Source of the DNA: Catenaria anguillulae PL171
Lineage: Eukaryota; Blastocladiomycota; Blastocladiomycetes; Blastocladiales; Catenariaceae
Assembly: GCA_002102555.1 (NCBI GenBank)
Contig: MCFL01000145.1
Span: forward strand, 1-60,114
Length of the DNA stretch: 60,114 nt
Reading direction: 5' to 3'
A model generated the notes under the pieces. The model worked only from the letters and a program-made list of their open reading frames with translations, was not told the DNA's origin and made no database searches. Made by a program: the position numbers and the translations under genes. Positions 33,044 through 44,169 of the stretch are shown here, piece by piece; the first letter of the stretch is position 1; the number at the start of each line of letters is the position of its first letter.

Positions 33044-35013
33044 ATGAATCCACATCAAGCACTCGCACCTCCTCCGCCGTCGTCACCACCTACGCTAGCT
33101 GCCCCTCCCCAAATGCAACCTCACAGCACCATGCCACCATCACCGCCTGCCCACCAACAGGCCCAACACCCCATGCCATCGCCGAACCTTGCGCCGGCTC
33201 CGGCGCCCGTGCCAGTGCGGCCAGAGGAGGTAGCAGGTCAAGCGCCACACCGCCAGTCTGGTCTCCCACCACCACTTCTCCGCTTTCCGCCTGGGTACTC
33301 TCCAGACTCGGTCGCGTCCGCCGTCCAACCCCCACCACCGCCGCGACCGCTCACTTGGCAAGACAAGCTCGAACGCAAAGTGTCACACATTTGCAGCTGG
33401 GTTCCGTTTGTTTTTGTGTGCCTCATCATGCTGTGGTCCATCTACGCATTCGCTTTTCACGTCGGACCGCTTATGGACGGAATCGAGCCGACGCCGTCGT
33501 TCCCATTCAAGCCTCCATCTCAGTCGCCTGTCGTTCCAGCACCATCGCCCGACGCCAACGCCGGACCCGCGTCGCCGACCGGCACATTCAAGAGTGAAAG
33601 AATTCCTGCGACAGTTGTTGTGTCAATCGTTTGGATCCTGACAACATGGTCTTATTTCAAAGTCGTCTTTACCAATCCGGGCTCTCCCAAGTCTGCTCTG
33701 TCATTGCGCACGCCAATCGGACCTTCCACCTCATCAGCATCTGGCGATAATTCACACAATTCAAACCCATCCGACGCGACCATTATCCCCATCCACGATG
33801 GCGACGACGACCATGTCCCACTAGACACGCTCAACGGCCGCGTCAACGGAACTCGCACAACCAGTGCAAACAGAGGTCAGGGCGGTGGCGATGCAGAGGA
33901 GAATGTTCCTCTGGTACCCATCCTGGCGTCAGGCGACCCCGCATTGGTGGCGTGCTTGACCTCTTTGCTTGACAACCCCCCCCCCCCCCGTTTGCAGTAA
34001 TTATGTGACTAACGAATCATCGTTTGCATGTATTTCCCGACCCCTTTAATAGCCGAGCATTGCAACGAAACGCAATGGCGCGATGCGATATTGCCGAAAG
34101 TGCGACCTGCCCAAACCCGATCGTGCTCATCATTGTGCGTGCGCTACGCTTGAATGCCTCTCGCTCTTGATGTCTTTTGGACTCACACGTGCTTATGCCT
34201 TGAATTGGCCGTGTACCTATGCAGGTCGAATTTGCAACCAATGTGTACTCAAAATGGACCAGTACGCTGTTTCTTTCAGCGCGCCTCTCAACTTTCCAAT
34301 CTCACTCACTGGTGTTGCATCATGTACAGCCATTGCCCATGGGTGGCCGGCTGCGTCGGATTCGGCAACTACAAATTCTTTCTCCTCTTCCTCTTCTACC
34401 TGTCGCTCTACTGCTTTACCATATTTGGCTTTACCGTCAGCTACTTTTTCCTTGCGCTGGCTACTGGCCCATCCGATGTCCGTTTCACCTTCGTCACTAT
34501 ACGATCGTTTCACACACTGATCCGCCCGCCTCGCTGTACAGCAATTCGTCACCGCCTCGCACATTCTCGGGCTAACGCTTTGCTCGCTGCTGTTTGGCCT
34601 GACCCTGTTTGGCTTCTTCTGCTACCACCTGTCGCTCGTGCTCGCCAACCAAACCACCATTGAGGCCATGGAAACACAGCGGTACGATCATTCGCGCATG
34701 CTTGCACCCAAGCCGCCATCGGCCACTGCCGCCGGACCCCCGACGGCTCCACGCCGCGCTGCAGCCGCCGCACACGCCAACCCGTTTGATTTGGGGTGGC
34801 GGCGAAACTTTATGCAAGTGTTTGGGCCAGCGCGCAGGTGGTGGATGTGGTTTGTGCCCGTTGCTTCACATCAAGGGTATGCCTTTCTTACGTTGGATGC
34901 GAAGTGGCGATGAACTGACGATTCGCATGTATCACAGGGACGGTATCACGTATCCCGTCGTGCTGTTTGAGTTGGAGCACCCGGACGAGGAGCATGTACA
35001 TCAGCTGGCTTGA
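33044..35013 (+). CDS. DHHC-type protein S-palmitoyltransferase (Pfa3-like)
   Basis: Six exons give about 515 residues: 33044-33913, 34053-34134, 34225-34261, 34330-34477, 34542-34876 and 34938-35013. Only the spliced frame assembles the cysteine-rich domain: MRYCRKCDLPKPDRAHHC, RICNQCVLKMDHHCPW, AGCVGFGNYKFF. Asp-His-His-Cys is complete, the Cys being the acyl-enzyme residue. An intron divides the codon of the first His of DHHC. The first 110 residues are Pro-rich; two helices (VPFVFVCLIMLWSIYAF and ATVVVSIVWILTTWSYF) precede the domain with FTNPGSP (the DPG-like motif). Two helices follow, and the end includes a TTxE motif (NQTTIEAMETQRYDH). It should attach palmitate to membrane proteins at the vacuole, Golgi or plasma membrane. 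The donor of the first intron is ambiguous (33914 or 33947); both keep frame. That intron contains a 14-nt C run. Confidence 0.88.
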
Positions 35014-36960
35014 CGGCATGCGCGCGTCCATGCATGTATGTACACTGTGAAGGCCAAGGTGAGTACATAGAGCAATGTACATTTATTCATTGACATGTCG
35101 TTTGGTGTGTGCTTTGAGGGCAACACTGCTTGGAGACCGATTCAATCGTCCAAATCGCCTTGGATTTCGCTTTGCACTACGTGTACAGGCATGAGCGGGC
35201 GCCAAGGTGATTTCTTGGAAGTATAATGCGAAACGTGGTATAAGAATGCACCGGATAACTCAGGGGACAGACCCCCTTACTGACGGAAAGAGCTAAGGGG
35301 ACAGACCCTCTCATTTCAACGCATTCACTCCTCACAGTCGCAGCAACTCGGTGAAATCCAGTGTCGGCAATTGGTCCCGCTCTGTCATCTCCGACCTGCA
35401 GGCCATTCAATCGATTTGGATTGGTACGGCCATGTTTTGAGCCACCACACGCTCACACATACATTGGCGACTTGGACCACTGTCTGTGTGTCTGTAGTTC
35501 TTAGCATGCATCGACGCGCACATGTCACTTGGACACACTTTACCCCCTCCGCCCACCAGTGTGTCTCTCCACATCAGGTTGCCGTAAAGGTCAAGGTCAA
35601 GGTCGAGATCAACGTCAAGCCTCCAAGATTCTTTCAAGTTGTCTGGTTGACTGCCGCACTCGAAATTGAAAGTGGGGAGGAATAATTGGATGACAGGCAG
35701 ATTACGTGGTGCGCGCGTCTGTACCGTTGCATTCCGAATTTCCTTGGCTGCGTTTTTCTGCTGTTGGTGTCGCTTGGTGTTCTGCGGGTGCTTCGTTGCC
35801 AATCGCTCTCAACTCCTTGCTGTTGGTCGCCCGATGTCGGCATAGTCCACTGTGTCGGCACGGGTCTAAATGGTGCTGGATTGAGGGCATGCGGATCATG
35901 TCTCACCAACATGACATCCGAGAACCCGACCCCAAGTACCGTTTGCAGTCATGTGCTTCCCCCCCCCCCCCCACCCACCCTGTTCGTTTCAATACCACGT
36001 ACGAGTCCATGTTTCCATCGTTTCATTTTTCAAACATATACCCTTGCCCCACCCTCAGGCTGCACGTTCAAGGCGGGGCATCCGACTGGTCGTCATTGAC
36101 TGGTGACGGCGGCCTCCGTCGGAGAGAAGGTGATGCGGTCCAAAGCAGGCCAATGTGCCGCGAACATGTATGTAGTACTAAATATTGATGCCATTATGAT
36201 CATGTTGAACCAAAGACAGCAAATAGACATGAACACGGAATACTTGCTTCATAACCAGCATTTCACCACAGCTTGCTACATAAATCAACTCGGAATGCAA
36301 TGCCTGGCAGCCGTGGATTGAGGTCTAGGCCATTCCCACACGTGCCATCGAGACTTGATCCCAAAAACACATGCCTGCACCCAACTTTGGTTCACCACCG
36401 CCTCCTGTGATGGCCGTTGATCCATGTATGCGCTTTTGGGATACCGAGGCTGCCGCTTGTGCGCTAGCCTCTATGATCGTGTCGCCCAAATGTAAACAAG
36501 ATGCTCAGGTACAGCGCTGTCGGCCATGTCGGATTCTTGTGTTGCCTGTCAACGCCGTGAGAGTCACGGGTGGTCGCGTCCCGTTGCCCAAATGTGTCGT
36601 TACTGAGTGTGAGAGCGAGCGCAATACACAGGCTTGCAACAGGGCTTGCAATTGCCCGAGATGGGAGCGGGAGGAAGGAGAATAATCATGGTGGAGTGGA
36701 CCTGGGGACAATCTGCGTGCGTCTGGTAAACAGTCCTATACATGTGTGGGATGAAGACGGCGAGCAGTCCAGGTCGTGTTACATAATAGGTGATCTCAAC
36801 TGCCATGGTGTGTGCGTCTGGGTCTCTAACGAAATAAAAAATGTATGAAATATGATTTTAAAATGCACTGAGCGGCAGATATCACTCCAATTGTCCGACA
36901 AAACAAAAGTACAAGATGGGAGGGGGGAATGTGCAAGAATGCGTGCAACACACAGGTTCT
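35014..36960. other. Gene-poor stretch of about 1.9 kb
   Basis: No frame has coding character and no RNA gene was seen. It holds a pair of GGGGACAGACCC repeats (35263-35308), a short AAGGTC-rich run near 35585-35605 and a 14-nt C run at 35959-35972. It includes the 3' ends of the DHHC and ZIP genes. Confidence 0.5.
35263..35308. repeat. Two copies of GGGGACAGACCC 34 bp apart
   Basis: The 12-mer occurs at 35263-35274 and 35297-35308, in direct orientation and in a gene-free region. Nothing else in the area explains it. Confidence 0.6.
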
Positions 36961-38146
36961 TTACATTTCGGCGACCTGGAACATGACCAGAGAGATGGCC
37001 ATGACAAGCATGCCGGCAAAGACAGTGATGGCGACGGTGCGCTGGTTCGGGTGGTAGTGAAGGGCAGTGGGAATCAGCTCGGCGATGGCAATGTCTGTGG
37101 CAACGCAGAAACATATCAACCATGGTGAGACAAGGTGCGAGACAAGGCATGACAACGTAAACCACTAACGTACAAGTCATCATGCCGCCAATAATGCCAA
37201 ACAGACATCCATACACGAACGACATATCGGCCGTGGCAGTGTTGGCCAAGATGGCCCACCCGATCAAGGCACCAATGGGCTCAGAAAGACCCGTGGCGGT
37301 ACCCCAAAGGAACGCCTTCATGCGCGAGCCAGTGGCAAACAGGATAGGAATGGCAACAGCGATACCTTCGGGAATGTTGTGCACGGCAATTGCAATTGCG
37401 AGCGGCGCGCCGACCGAAAAGTTCTTGGCCATGGACACAAACGTAGCGAGACCTTCGGGCAAGTTGTGGACCGAGATGGCAATACCGGTGATGAGGGCAG
37501 TGCGAAGCAAGCGAGCCTTGGAGAAGTTGGGGTGGTCTGGGTGGAACTCGTTGTCCTTGTGGTTGCCCTTTTCAATACTCGAGTCGGAGGACTCAGGAAG
37601 GATCATTTCGGTTGGGATTTCGTCCGTGACACCCATGGCGTGTTGGAACTTGTGCACGGCAATGTCGAGGAAGACAGTCAAGATGGCGCCCACTGTGCTT
37701 ATGTACAATCATTGCGTGTGAGACAGCTTGCAACCTCGATTGTGAGGCAACTTAGCAAATGATGAAAGACGCACAGAAGAAGAACAAGGTGCCAAAGAGG
37801 TATGAGCGCGCCTTGCCGCCAGGGTGGGTCTCCTCTGGCCACGCGGCCTCAAACTCGTGAATCGACTCGGCCAGGATTTCGTGAAGCGAGACATACAACA
37901 TGACACCTGCGGCCAATGCCATGCCTCCACTCAGAAACTATGTTTAGTGCAGAGCGGCGGATCAGTGTCTTAGGAGCGATTCGAATATTTAAGCGCGTCA
38001 AGAGTGAAATTGCATACCTTGGGATTGCGGATGGAGCCGAAACGGACAGAGGCAGCACCGATACCGGTGGCGAGACCGGCCCCAAGCGAGACGAGGAACA
38101 CGAGCGGGAACTTGGAAGTATCGTAGTCGTGAGGTTGTTCGGCCAT
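36961..38146 (-). CDS. ZIP-family zinc transporter
   Basis: Four exons on the minus strand (38146-38018, 37937-37775, 37692-37174, 37094-36961) give 314 residues. Junctions are in conserved helices (FLSGGMALAAGVMLYVSL, FFFLGAILTVFLD, GGMMTYIAIAELIPTAL). The binuclear metal site is clear: HNLPEGLATFV in TM4 and HNIPEGIAVAIP in TM5, with GLSEPIGALIGW next. The variable loop between TM3 and TM4 is short and has one His/Asp cluster (FHPDHPNF). The short length and these motifs resemble the ZupT/Zrt3/ZIP11-like branch, which moves Zn2+ (and often other divalent cations) into the cytosol, from outside or from the vacuole; location is not deducible. The N-terminus MAEQPHDYDTSK lacks a signal peptide, and TM1 begins by residue 14. 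Retaining the introns would bring stops, so splicing is required. Confidence 0.9.
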
Positions 38147-39680
38147 CGTGAAGATAAGTTGGTTGGGTATTGAAAATGTGTGAAATGACGGTTGTGAAAC
38201 TGTGTTAAGAGCAAATCGAGTCGAGGGCACCGGCGGGAACTATTCCGCTTTTAACTTGGTTTTTGATGTAGTATGTACACGGCTGAGCAAACGGTAAACA
38301 AGAGACTTTGGCAGGGAAGCGAAGAGGTGCAACGCCAGCGCACACTCTCTTACATACAGCAGAACAGATGGCGGTGATAATCGATTCATGTCCAACATTG
38401 CAAGCAAAATACGACCTGCAAAGATTTTCATCTGTTCTCACCCCACCACATGCTCAGAAGCCCGTCTCGCGCATGCGTACCGTTGCCCATCAAGGTCCAG
38501 CACGGTGCACGGCGTGCCATCCCATCACCCATGTGAATTGAGCATGCTTTGCGCGGCAAAATGGTCCTTTATCATATGGCAGCAACATGCCATAGTGGCG
38601 CATCTGAGCCAGCCTTTCCCGCCGCAGCGTGGCCACCTGCTAATATGATGGCGGTTGATTTCTCGACAACATGTTTGCGTGAGTGTGGAAGCGGCCAGAT
38701 CAAGATGCCAGTTGCGAAAGGCATGTTGGACGCGCCGTGGCTTGACTGGCTGTGGACAATCCGTTGTTCGACTGCCAGAGTGATCAGCATCCATATTTTG
38801 CTGGTTCTCGTGTGCATTTCTGGTGTCGACGCTTGTCTGATGTGGCGCCGAGAGCAACATTGAGTGCAACGCGCAAGGTTGCATGCAACTGGGCACATTT
38901 CTCGGTCTGATTTCTCGAAGCCCACGAAGATGTTGCGATTGCAGGGCCTGTGAGACATCGGTTTGTGAGACAAAGCAACACGGCAACGGATTGAGTGTGT
39001 GGAGATACTGTGAGGCATCAGGGCGAGCGTTCGTCTGGACCTGCTCGTTGAGTCACAGCATGTATTCATATGCCGACCAACCGGATTTATCCGTTCGCCA
39101 ATGGAACATGCGCACCCTCAATCTACTTGCATCCATGGCATTTCGTTGCATGTGCAAGCAGCTGGTAAACACATCACCAGTGCAAATCAGGTGCATGATT
39201 AATCCAGCGTGAAACGAGAGAGGCGTGTACTAGTATATGAAATCGAAACGGCGAATCAGTCAGATTGTGAAAGACTGGCGAGAAAGGAACAGGCAGACAA
39301 GGACAAGGTGAGGGAATCAATGCGTCCACCACAGCTACAAGACCGAGTGGGCCAGCGTCAGAGGTGAGGTAAACAATGCATGTACAACAACACGCCAACG
39401 GGCAGGCAACTTGACTGAATAGAGACAGGGGTGGGACAAAGGAGGCGGCAGCGAAAGGAAAAGCAGGGAAACTCAAGCCGCCGATCTCTACAGTTTGTGG
39501 TTGAAACGAGGCGGGCAACGAGGAGGAGAAGCTGGCAAAGACTGTGGTTGGGGAACTAGTTGTTTGCATGTGAGACCAAATGTGTCAACAGGCGAAACGG
39601 TGTTGGGTAGTGTGTTTGTGGTAGGGAACGGCGACAGGTACAGGAAATCAAGTCTGAGTAGGGTACGTGGCCCTCGTGCA
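38147..39680. other. Gene-poor stretch of about 1.5 kb
   Basis: Open frames here are short, overlap one another and carry no domain. I saw no RNA gene. It contains the ZIP promoter on the left and the Dcn1 3' end on the right. Confidence 0.5.
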
Positions 39681-40680
39681 CTACTGTGCGGGTGGTGGCG
39701 GGTTCTTGATGGCCCACTCGACGTAGTCGTCAAACAGGGTTGGCCTGCGTAACAAACGGAAAAGTGACTGTGAGTCGACGCGAGCGACGCAAACAAATGA
39801 CGAGAAAAACAACACGTAAAACATACCAAGCTGACGTCTCTGGGTCATGGCTCTTGAAATTGCTACCGACCTGTTTCCAGAACTCTGGTGCGCTCTTCCA
39901 CTGATCCCGGTTGATGACCTTGACCTTGTTTGTCGAGGCCAAGAACTCGCAAAATCGTTCGCGGTGGCTACCTAGATCATGCTCATCCGGATACAGGATG
40001 GTCCACATGGCCATGGCGGTCTCCAGCTCGATGGCACGGGCATTCGGGTTGGATCGACACAGGTTGAAGGCGAAAGCTGCAATGTCACGGAATTCTGGGT
40101 CAGCAGATGGGTGGCGGAGACGAGTGGCCTCGTTGCTCAAGTAGGTTGCGAGCTTTGCTGATGAGTCAACTCTGGAGCAAGATCCACACTCAAGGTCAGA
40201 TATGGAAAAGAAAGAAGCGACGAGCGTGCATCTGGAAATAGCAACATACTCAATCTTTCCCATGGCAATATCCCACTTTGCTCGTTCAAAGATGCCCATT
40301 TCTGGGGACTGTACCAGGTGTGCGAGGACAAGAATTTCAAACTGGAAATGGAAAACGACCGAGTGAGCAAAAGGTTCGAGTGGCTCACCTTGCGTATACA
40401 TGGACACGACTCGGAAAGCAGCAGCAAACACACATACGCTGGATGGGTCGAGTTTCAAGGACTTGCATAGCTTTTCGATTCCCTCGGGATCAATCTGATC
40501 CTTCTCGTCTTTGTCTGCAAACGAGTTGAACCACTTTGTGCAACTTGCCCTTGAAAACTTTGCTGCTTTGCCGCCAGATGAGCGGGCTGTAGACCTGCGC
40601 TTGGTTGCGCCGTCGTCAATGGAGGGTGCTGCGGCTGATGCGACGGCGGTTTGTTCGGCGGCTTTACGTTTCGGTGGCAT
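39681..40680 (-). CDS. dcn1: Dcn1-like cullin neddylation ligase (DCUN1 family)
   Basis: Four exons on the minus strand (40680-40438, 40341-40250, 40171-39827, 39744-39681) give 247 residues. Splicing rebuilds LDPSS-FEILVLAHLV, MGKIE-VDSSAKLATYL and SAW-PTLFDDYVEWA. Residues about 45-235 form the PONY (potentiating neddylation) domain: CTKWFNSFADKDEKDQIDPEGIEKLCKSL at the start and the acidic cullin-binding end AWPTLFDDYVEW. Dcn1 binds the cullin WHB domain and the Nedd8-loaded E2 Ubc12 and speeds Nedd8 transfer, activating SCF-type ubiquitin ligases. The N-terminus is Lys/Arg/Ala-rich (MPPKRKAAEQTAVAS) and there is no UBA domain, as in animal DCUN1D4/5, which have a nuclear-targeting lead instead. 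Nuclear location is therefore a fair inference. Confidence 0.92.
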
Positions 40681-41085
40681 GATGTCGTAGTGGGCGGAGG
40701 GGAGTTTGACAGCAGAGGGCTTGGTCGATCAGAGGGGCAATGCGGAGCAAATTGGTCGCAGATTGGGTAGGGGATACGTTGCAAAGCAATTGCGTAGAGT
40801 GCTCCCAATGCGTCAGGTTGTTTTCATGGTCTGTATTCGAATCACATTCTTTTTTCCATTCTTGAGTTCCACTCAAGCTGTGCACTGAGGGAGTCATTCC
40901 TCAGGTCCTCCTCAGTGCCATGCAGATCAGATCGGCGGACCACACCAAGAAAAAGAAGGGACGGAAATGAAATGAATCAACAGGTACATATGTATCGCAG
41001 AAACGACGCAAGCAACGAAGCGAGCAAAAAAAAAAAGAGACACAAACATTCAAAATCAAAAATGGACCCCATCTAAGGAAATCAT
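40681..41085. other. Intergenic, nothing recognised
   Basis: The 405 bp between the Dcn1 5' end and the S9 peptidase 3' end show only an A run near 41029-41036. Both genes are on the minus strand. Confidence 0.5.
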
Positions 41086-43244
41086 CTAGGCGATGGCCCC
41101 AACAATGCGCACCTCCGCCGTCGCTCCCTCCACGTTCTCCGTCAAACTCAACCCGCTCTGCACACGCACTTTGGGTCCCATAAACTTGGAGAGAAACAGC
41201 TCGGCCTTTTGCCAATGGTCAATGCGATTGACGGGCCGAGAAAAGCCATGTCCCTCGTCCGGGTACAGCACATAGTACACGTTCCCACCATTCGCGGCAA
41301 TCGCCTCCACAATCTGCTCCGACTCTTGCTCAGCCACCCTCGGATCCTTGCGACCCTGCGCAATCATGAGCGGGCGGACAATTTTTTCCACGTGGTTGAG
41401 CGGCGACACCTCTTCGAGCAGTTCCGAATCGTGCTCGGGGTGGCCCATGCGCGCGTGGAAGGTGGCCAGAAAACTGTCCCAGTGTGCGGGCGTCCTTGCC
41501 AAAAACGTCTTGAGGTTGCTCATGCCGACAATGTCGATGGCGCAAGTAAAGTATTCCGGCGTCAGGGTGACCCCAACAAGAGCACAATACCCACCGTACG
41601 AACCGCCAAAGATGGCAACATGCTCGCGGTCCACAATCTTGAGCTCCTTGGTCACATAGTCGACCGCGTCCAAGAGATCCGTTTGCATGGCCTTGCCAAA
41701 CTGCTTGAACCCAGCCGAGAGCACAGTCTTGGTGAATCCGGTCGACCCGCGGTAGTTGGGCTGCAGGACGAGGTAGTTGCGCGACGCCAGCCATTGCGTC
41801 CATGCCGAGTAGCCGTAGTAATCGCGGGTCCACGGTCCGCCATGGGGAAGCAGAACGAGCGGGTAGGTCGAGTTGGCGTCAAAGTCGGGCGGATACGTGA
41901 GGTAGGCTTGCAGCTTGAGACCGTCGCGGGCAGTGTAGTTGATGGATTCCATGCGGCCGAGCTTGTACGCAGCGACCTTGGAGTTGGCCGAAAACAAGTA
42001 CTCAAAGTGCGCCGCTTCCGAATCACCGACCGTCTCAGCGTCCACGGTTAGGCCAGTCTTGCGCGGATCCAAATGGTACAAGACATATGCGGGTGGCTTG
42101 TCGCCACGAACCACCTTGAGCGACCAAACACCATCATCCATGTTCTCGAAGTTAATCAGCTCCATGTCGGCGTCCTGGGTCTTGAGGTACTTGTTGACAC
42201 GATCCATGTGCAACTTGAGCGACGGGTCAATCGCGACCCACTGATCACGGCCCGTGGTACAGCAACCAAACTGGGCCGTGTTTTTGGACGGATGCACTTT
42301 GACAGCGACAGCGTCCGTTTCGCCCTCCAAGAGAACCGTTTCGGTTTTCGTGACGGGATCCAGCTCCACAACAGCCAGTACCTCACGACCAACCGACGAC
42401 CTGAGAAGCAAGCGGTCTTGGGGCGTCCAGGCATGCGGCACCACATTGTCGAGCGACGTGCTTGTCATGATCGTGGTCCACGCCCGCGAATCATGATTGG
42501 CCGACTCTGGCAGTATCGACATGTCGCGCACGGCAATGGAAAGGGACCCGTCGGTTTCAATCTTTGAGACGGCACGCACTTGGAGGTTGACATCAACGAC
42601 GGCGTCTTCATACCTGTCAGGCATGGTCAAGTGCAAGTCGAGGGCACCCGTTTGCAGGTCGATGGTGTAGATATCAAAGCGGCGACGGTCTTGCTTGTTG
42701 AGAGCAATGATGCCCGTGCGCGGATGCGACTTGGATTCGATAAACCAGGTCCGGTTGAGGCTGAACGTGCCCACTCCGACACCTATGTATACAGCATACA
42801 ACGTTAGAGATCATAGTTAGCGTGACTGTGAAGCCGTACGTTATGTCGAATTTGGAGCTACGTACCATCGAATGGTGTCAAATCTTTTTCCACGCCAGTT
42901 GCAACATCCACGGAATACATGTGATAGTCCTCATCGCCATTCTTGTCTTGCAAGAACACAATGGTCGAAGAGTCGAGCGTCCATTTGTACGCGCGAATGT
43001 CGTGGGTGGCATGGTGGGTGATTTGCTTGATGCCGTTGCCGTTGCGCAAACGGAACTGATCCAGCGGCTGGATAAACACTTGAAGATTTTTGGTTTCGTT
43101 GGCGGCGGGCGCGAGGTACGACAGCCACTTGCCGTTTGGCGAGAGCTTTGGCAAAGCCCGATCTGGATTTGTGAAAAAGTCGGCCACGGGAATGACCTGA
43201 TCGTCGGTCGTTGCAGAGGCTCGAGAGGGGTATTGGTGGCCCAT
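41086..43244 (-). CDS. S9-family serine peptidase (acylaminoacyl/dipeptidyl peptidase-like)
   Basis: Two exons on the minus strand, 43244-42866 and 42782-41086, give 691 residues. The intron has donor GTACGT and acceptor TAG, with CTAAC upstream. The N-terminal 400 residues form a beta-propeller (SPNGKWLSYLAP, WTLDSSTIVFLQDKNGDEDYH). The C-terminal alpha/beta-hydrolase domain has the S9 triad: Ser in GGSYGGY near residue 520, Asp in GRKDPRV near 605 and His in PDEGHGF near 637. PHGGPWTRDYYGY and NYRGSTGFT form the oxyanion-side motifs. Such enzymes cleave short peptides or release N-acylated residues. No signal peptide is evident, so it should be cytosolic. The compact layout and motif set look more like bacterial S9 proteins than the fungal DPP4/DAP2 proteins, which have a membrane anchor; an old transfer is possible but not shown. 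Confidence 0.9.
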
Positions 43245-44169
43245 TGCTGAGTTGAGATGGGGGAGGATGGTGCGAGGTATTCGAAAGAATCACAGGGATG
43301 GAATTGCTGACTTGATTGGATGTGTGACAAAGCCAGATTGGGGGGGGGGGACGGTGCTGGCTCTTTATGCCTACTGGAAAATGAACCCACTTTACTCGCT
43401 GGACAGACAGTGCACCCGACAGATGGCAGCGTGTGTAGTGTGTGGAGTCTGTCAGGCGTGTGCAGCTTGACCACAGATTTCGGTTGGTGAATATATGAAA
43501 CAAGTCCTGGCTCTTGTTTCCTGCTTGATTGAGTCAGATCAGTAGTTGCCGCCATTCTTCGTGAATCGTCTCGATTGTGCAAGAATGAGATGGAATGGCA
43601 CAGATGGTGCCGCACTTCGTTGGATTCTCCACTCGGACAGGAGGTTGAGTCAAGTGAGACATCGGCAACGATCCACGCAGCCCTTCATGTTCCACGCGCC
43701 GAGACTCCTGTTACGGATGCAAACAGACACGGTCCAATCGCGTGCGTCCCATCGCAGGAGTCCTCCTGCCCTTCATGACCAAAATCAATATTTACATATG
43801 TACTGTATGTACCGAGTCGACCAGAACTCCCAATCCCACCTTGATGCTCAACCAAATTGATCCGCTCGCTCGCCTCCGCCAGTGGCCACCAACAATCGGT
43901 GAAGAAACAATTCAAACTTGGTCCAACTCGGAAATCGTTGTGGAAAGATATGCAGAATCATAAAAGGATAATGAAAGGAAATACTGACATGACGGCAACA
44001 GGACTACTATGATGGCGACATCCATAGTCTGTGCATAGAGCACCAAAAACGGCAAAACATGCGCTGAGCTGAAGAAGGCAAATCAAACACAAACGAGAAG
44101 CTGGCACAAGTGTCCCGGCACGACATGCTGGGGCTATGCTGGGTATGATCATTTCCATTGAACGGTAGC
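43245..44169. other. Intergenic of about 0.9 kb
   Basis: No coding-looking frame was found. An 11-nt G run is at 43340-43350. The region is upstream of the S9 peptidase gene and downstream of the NTF2-like gene. Confidence 0.5.
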
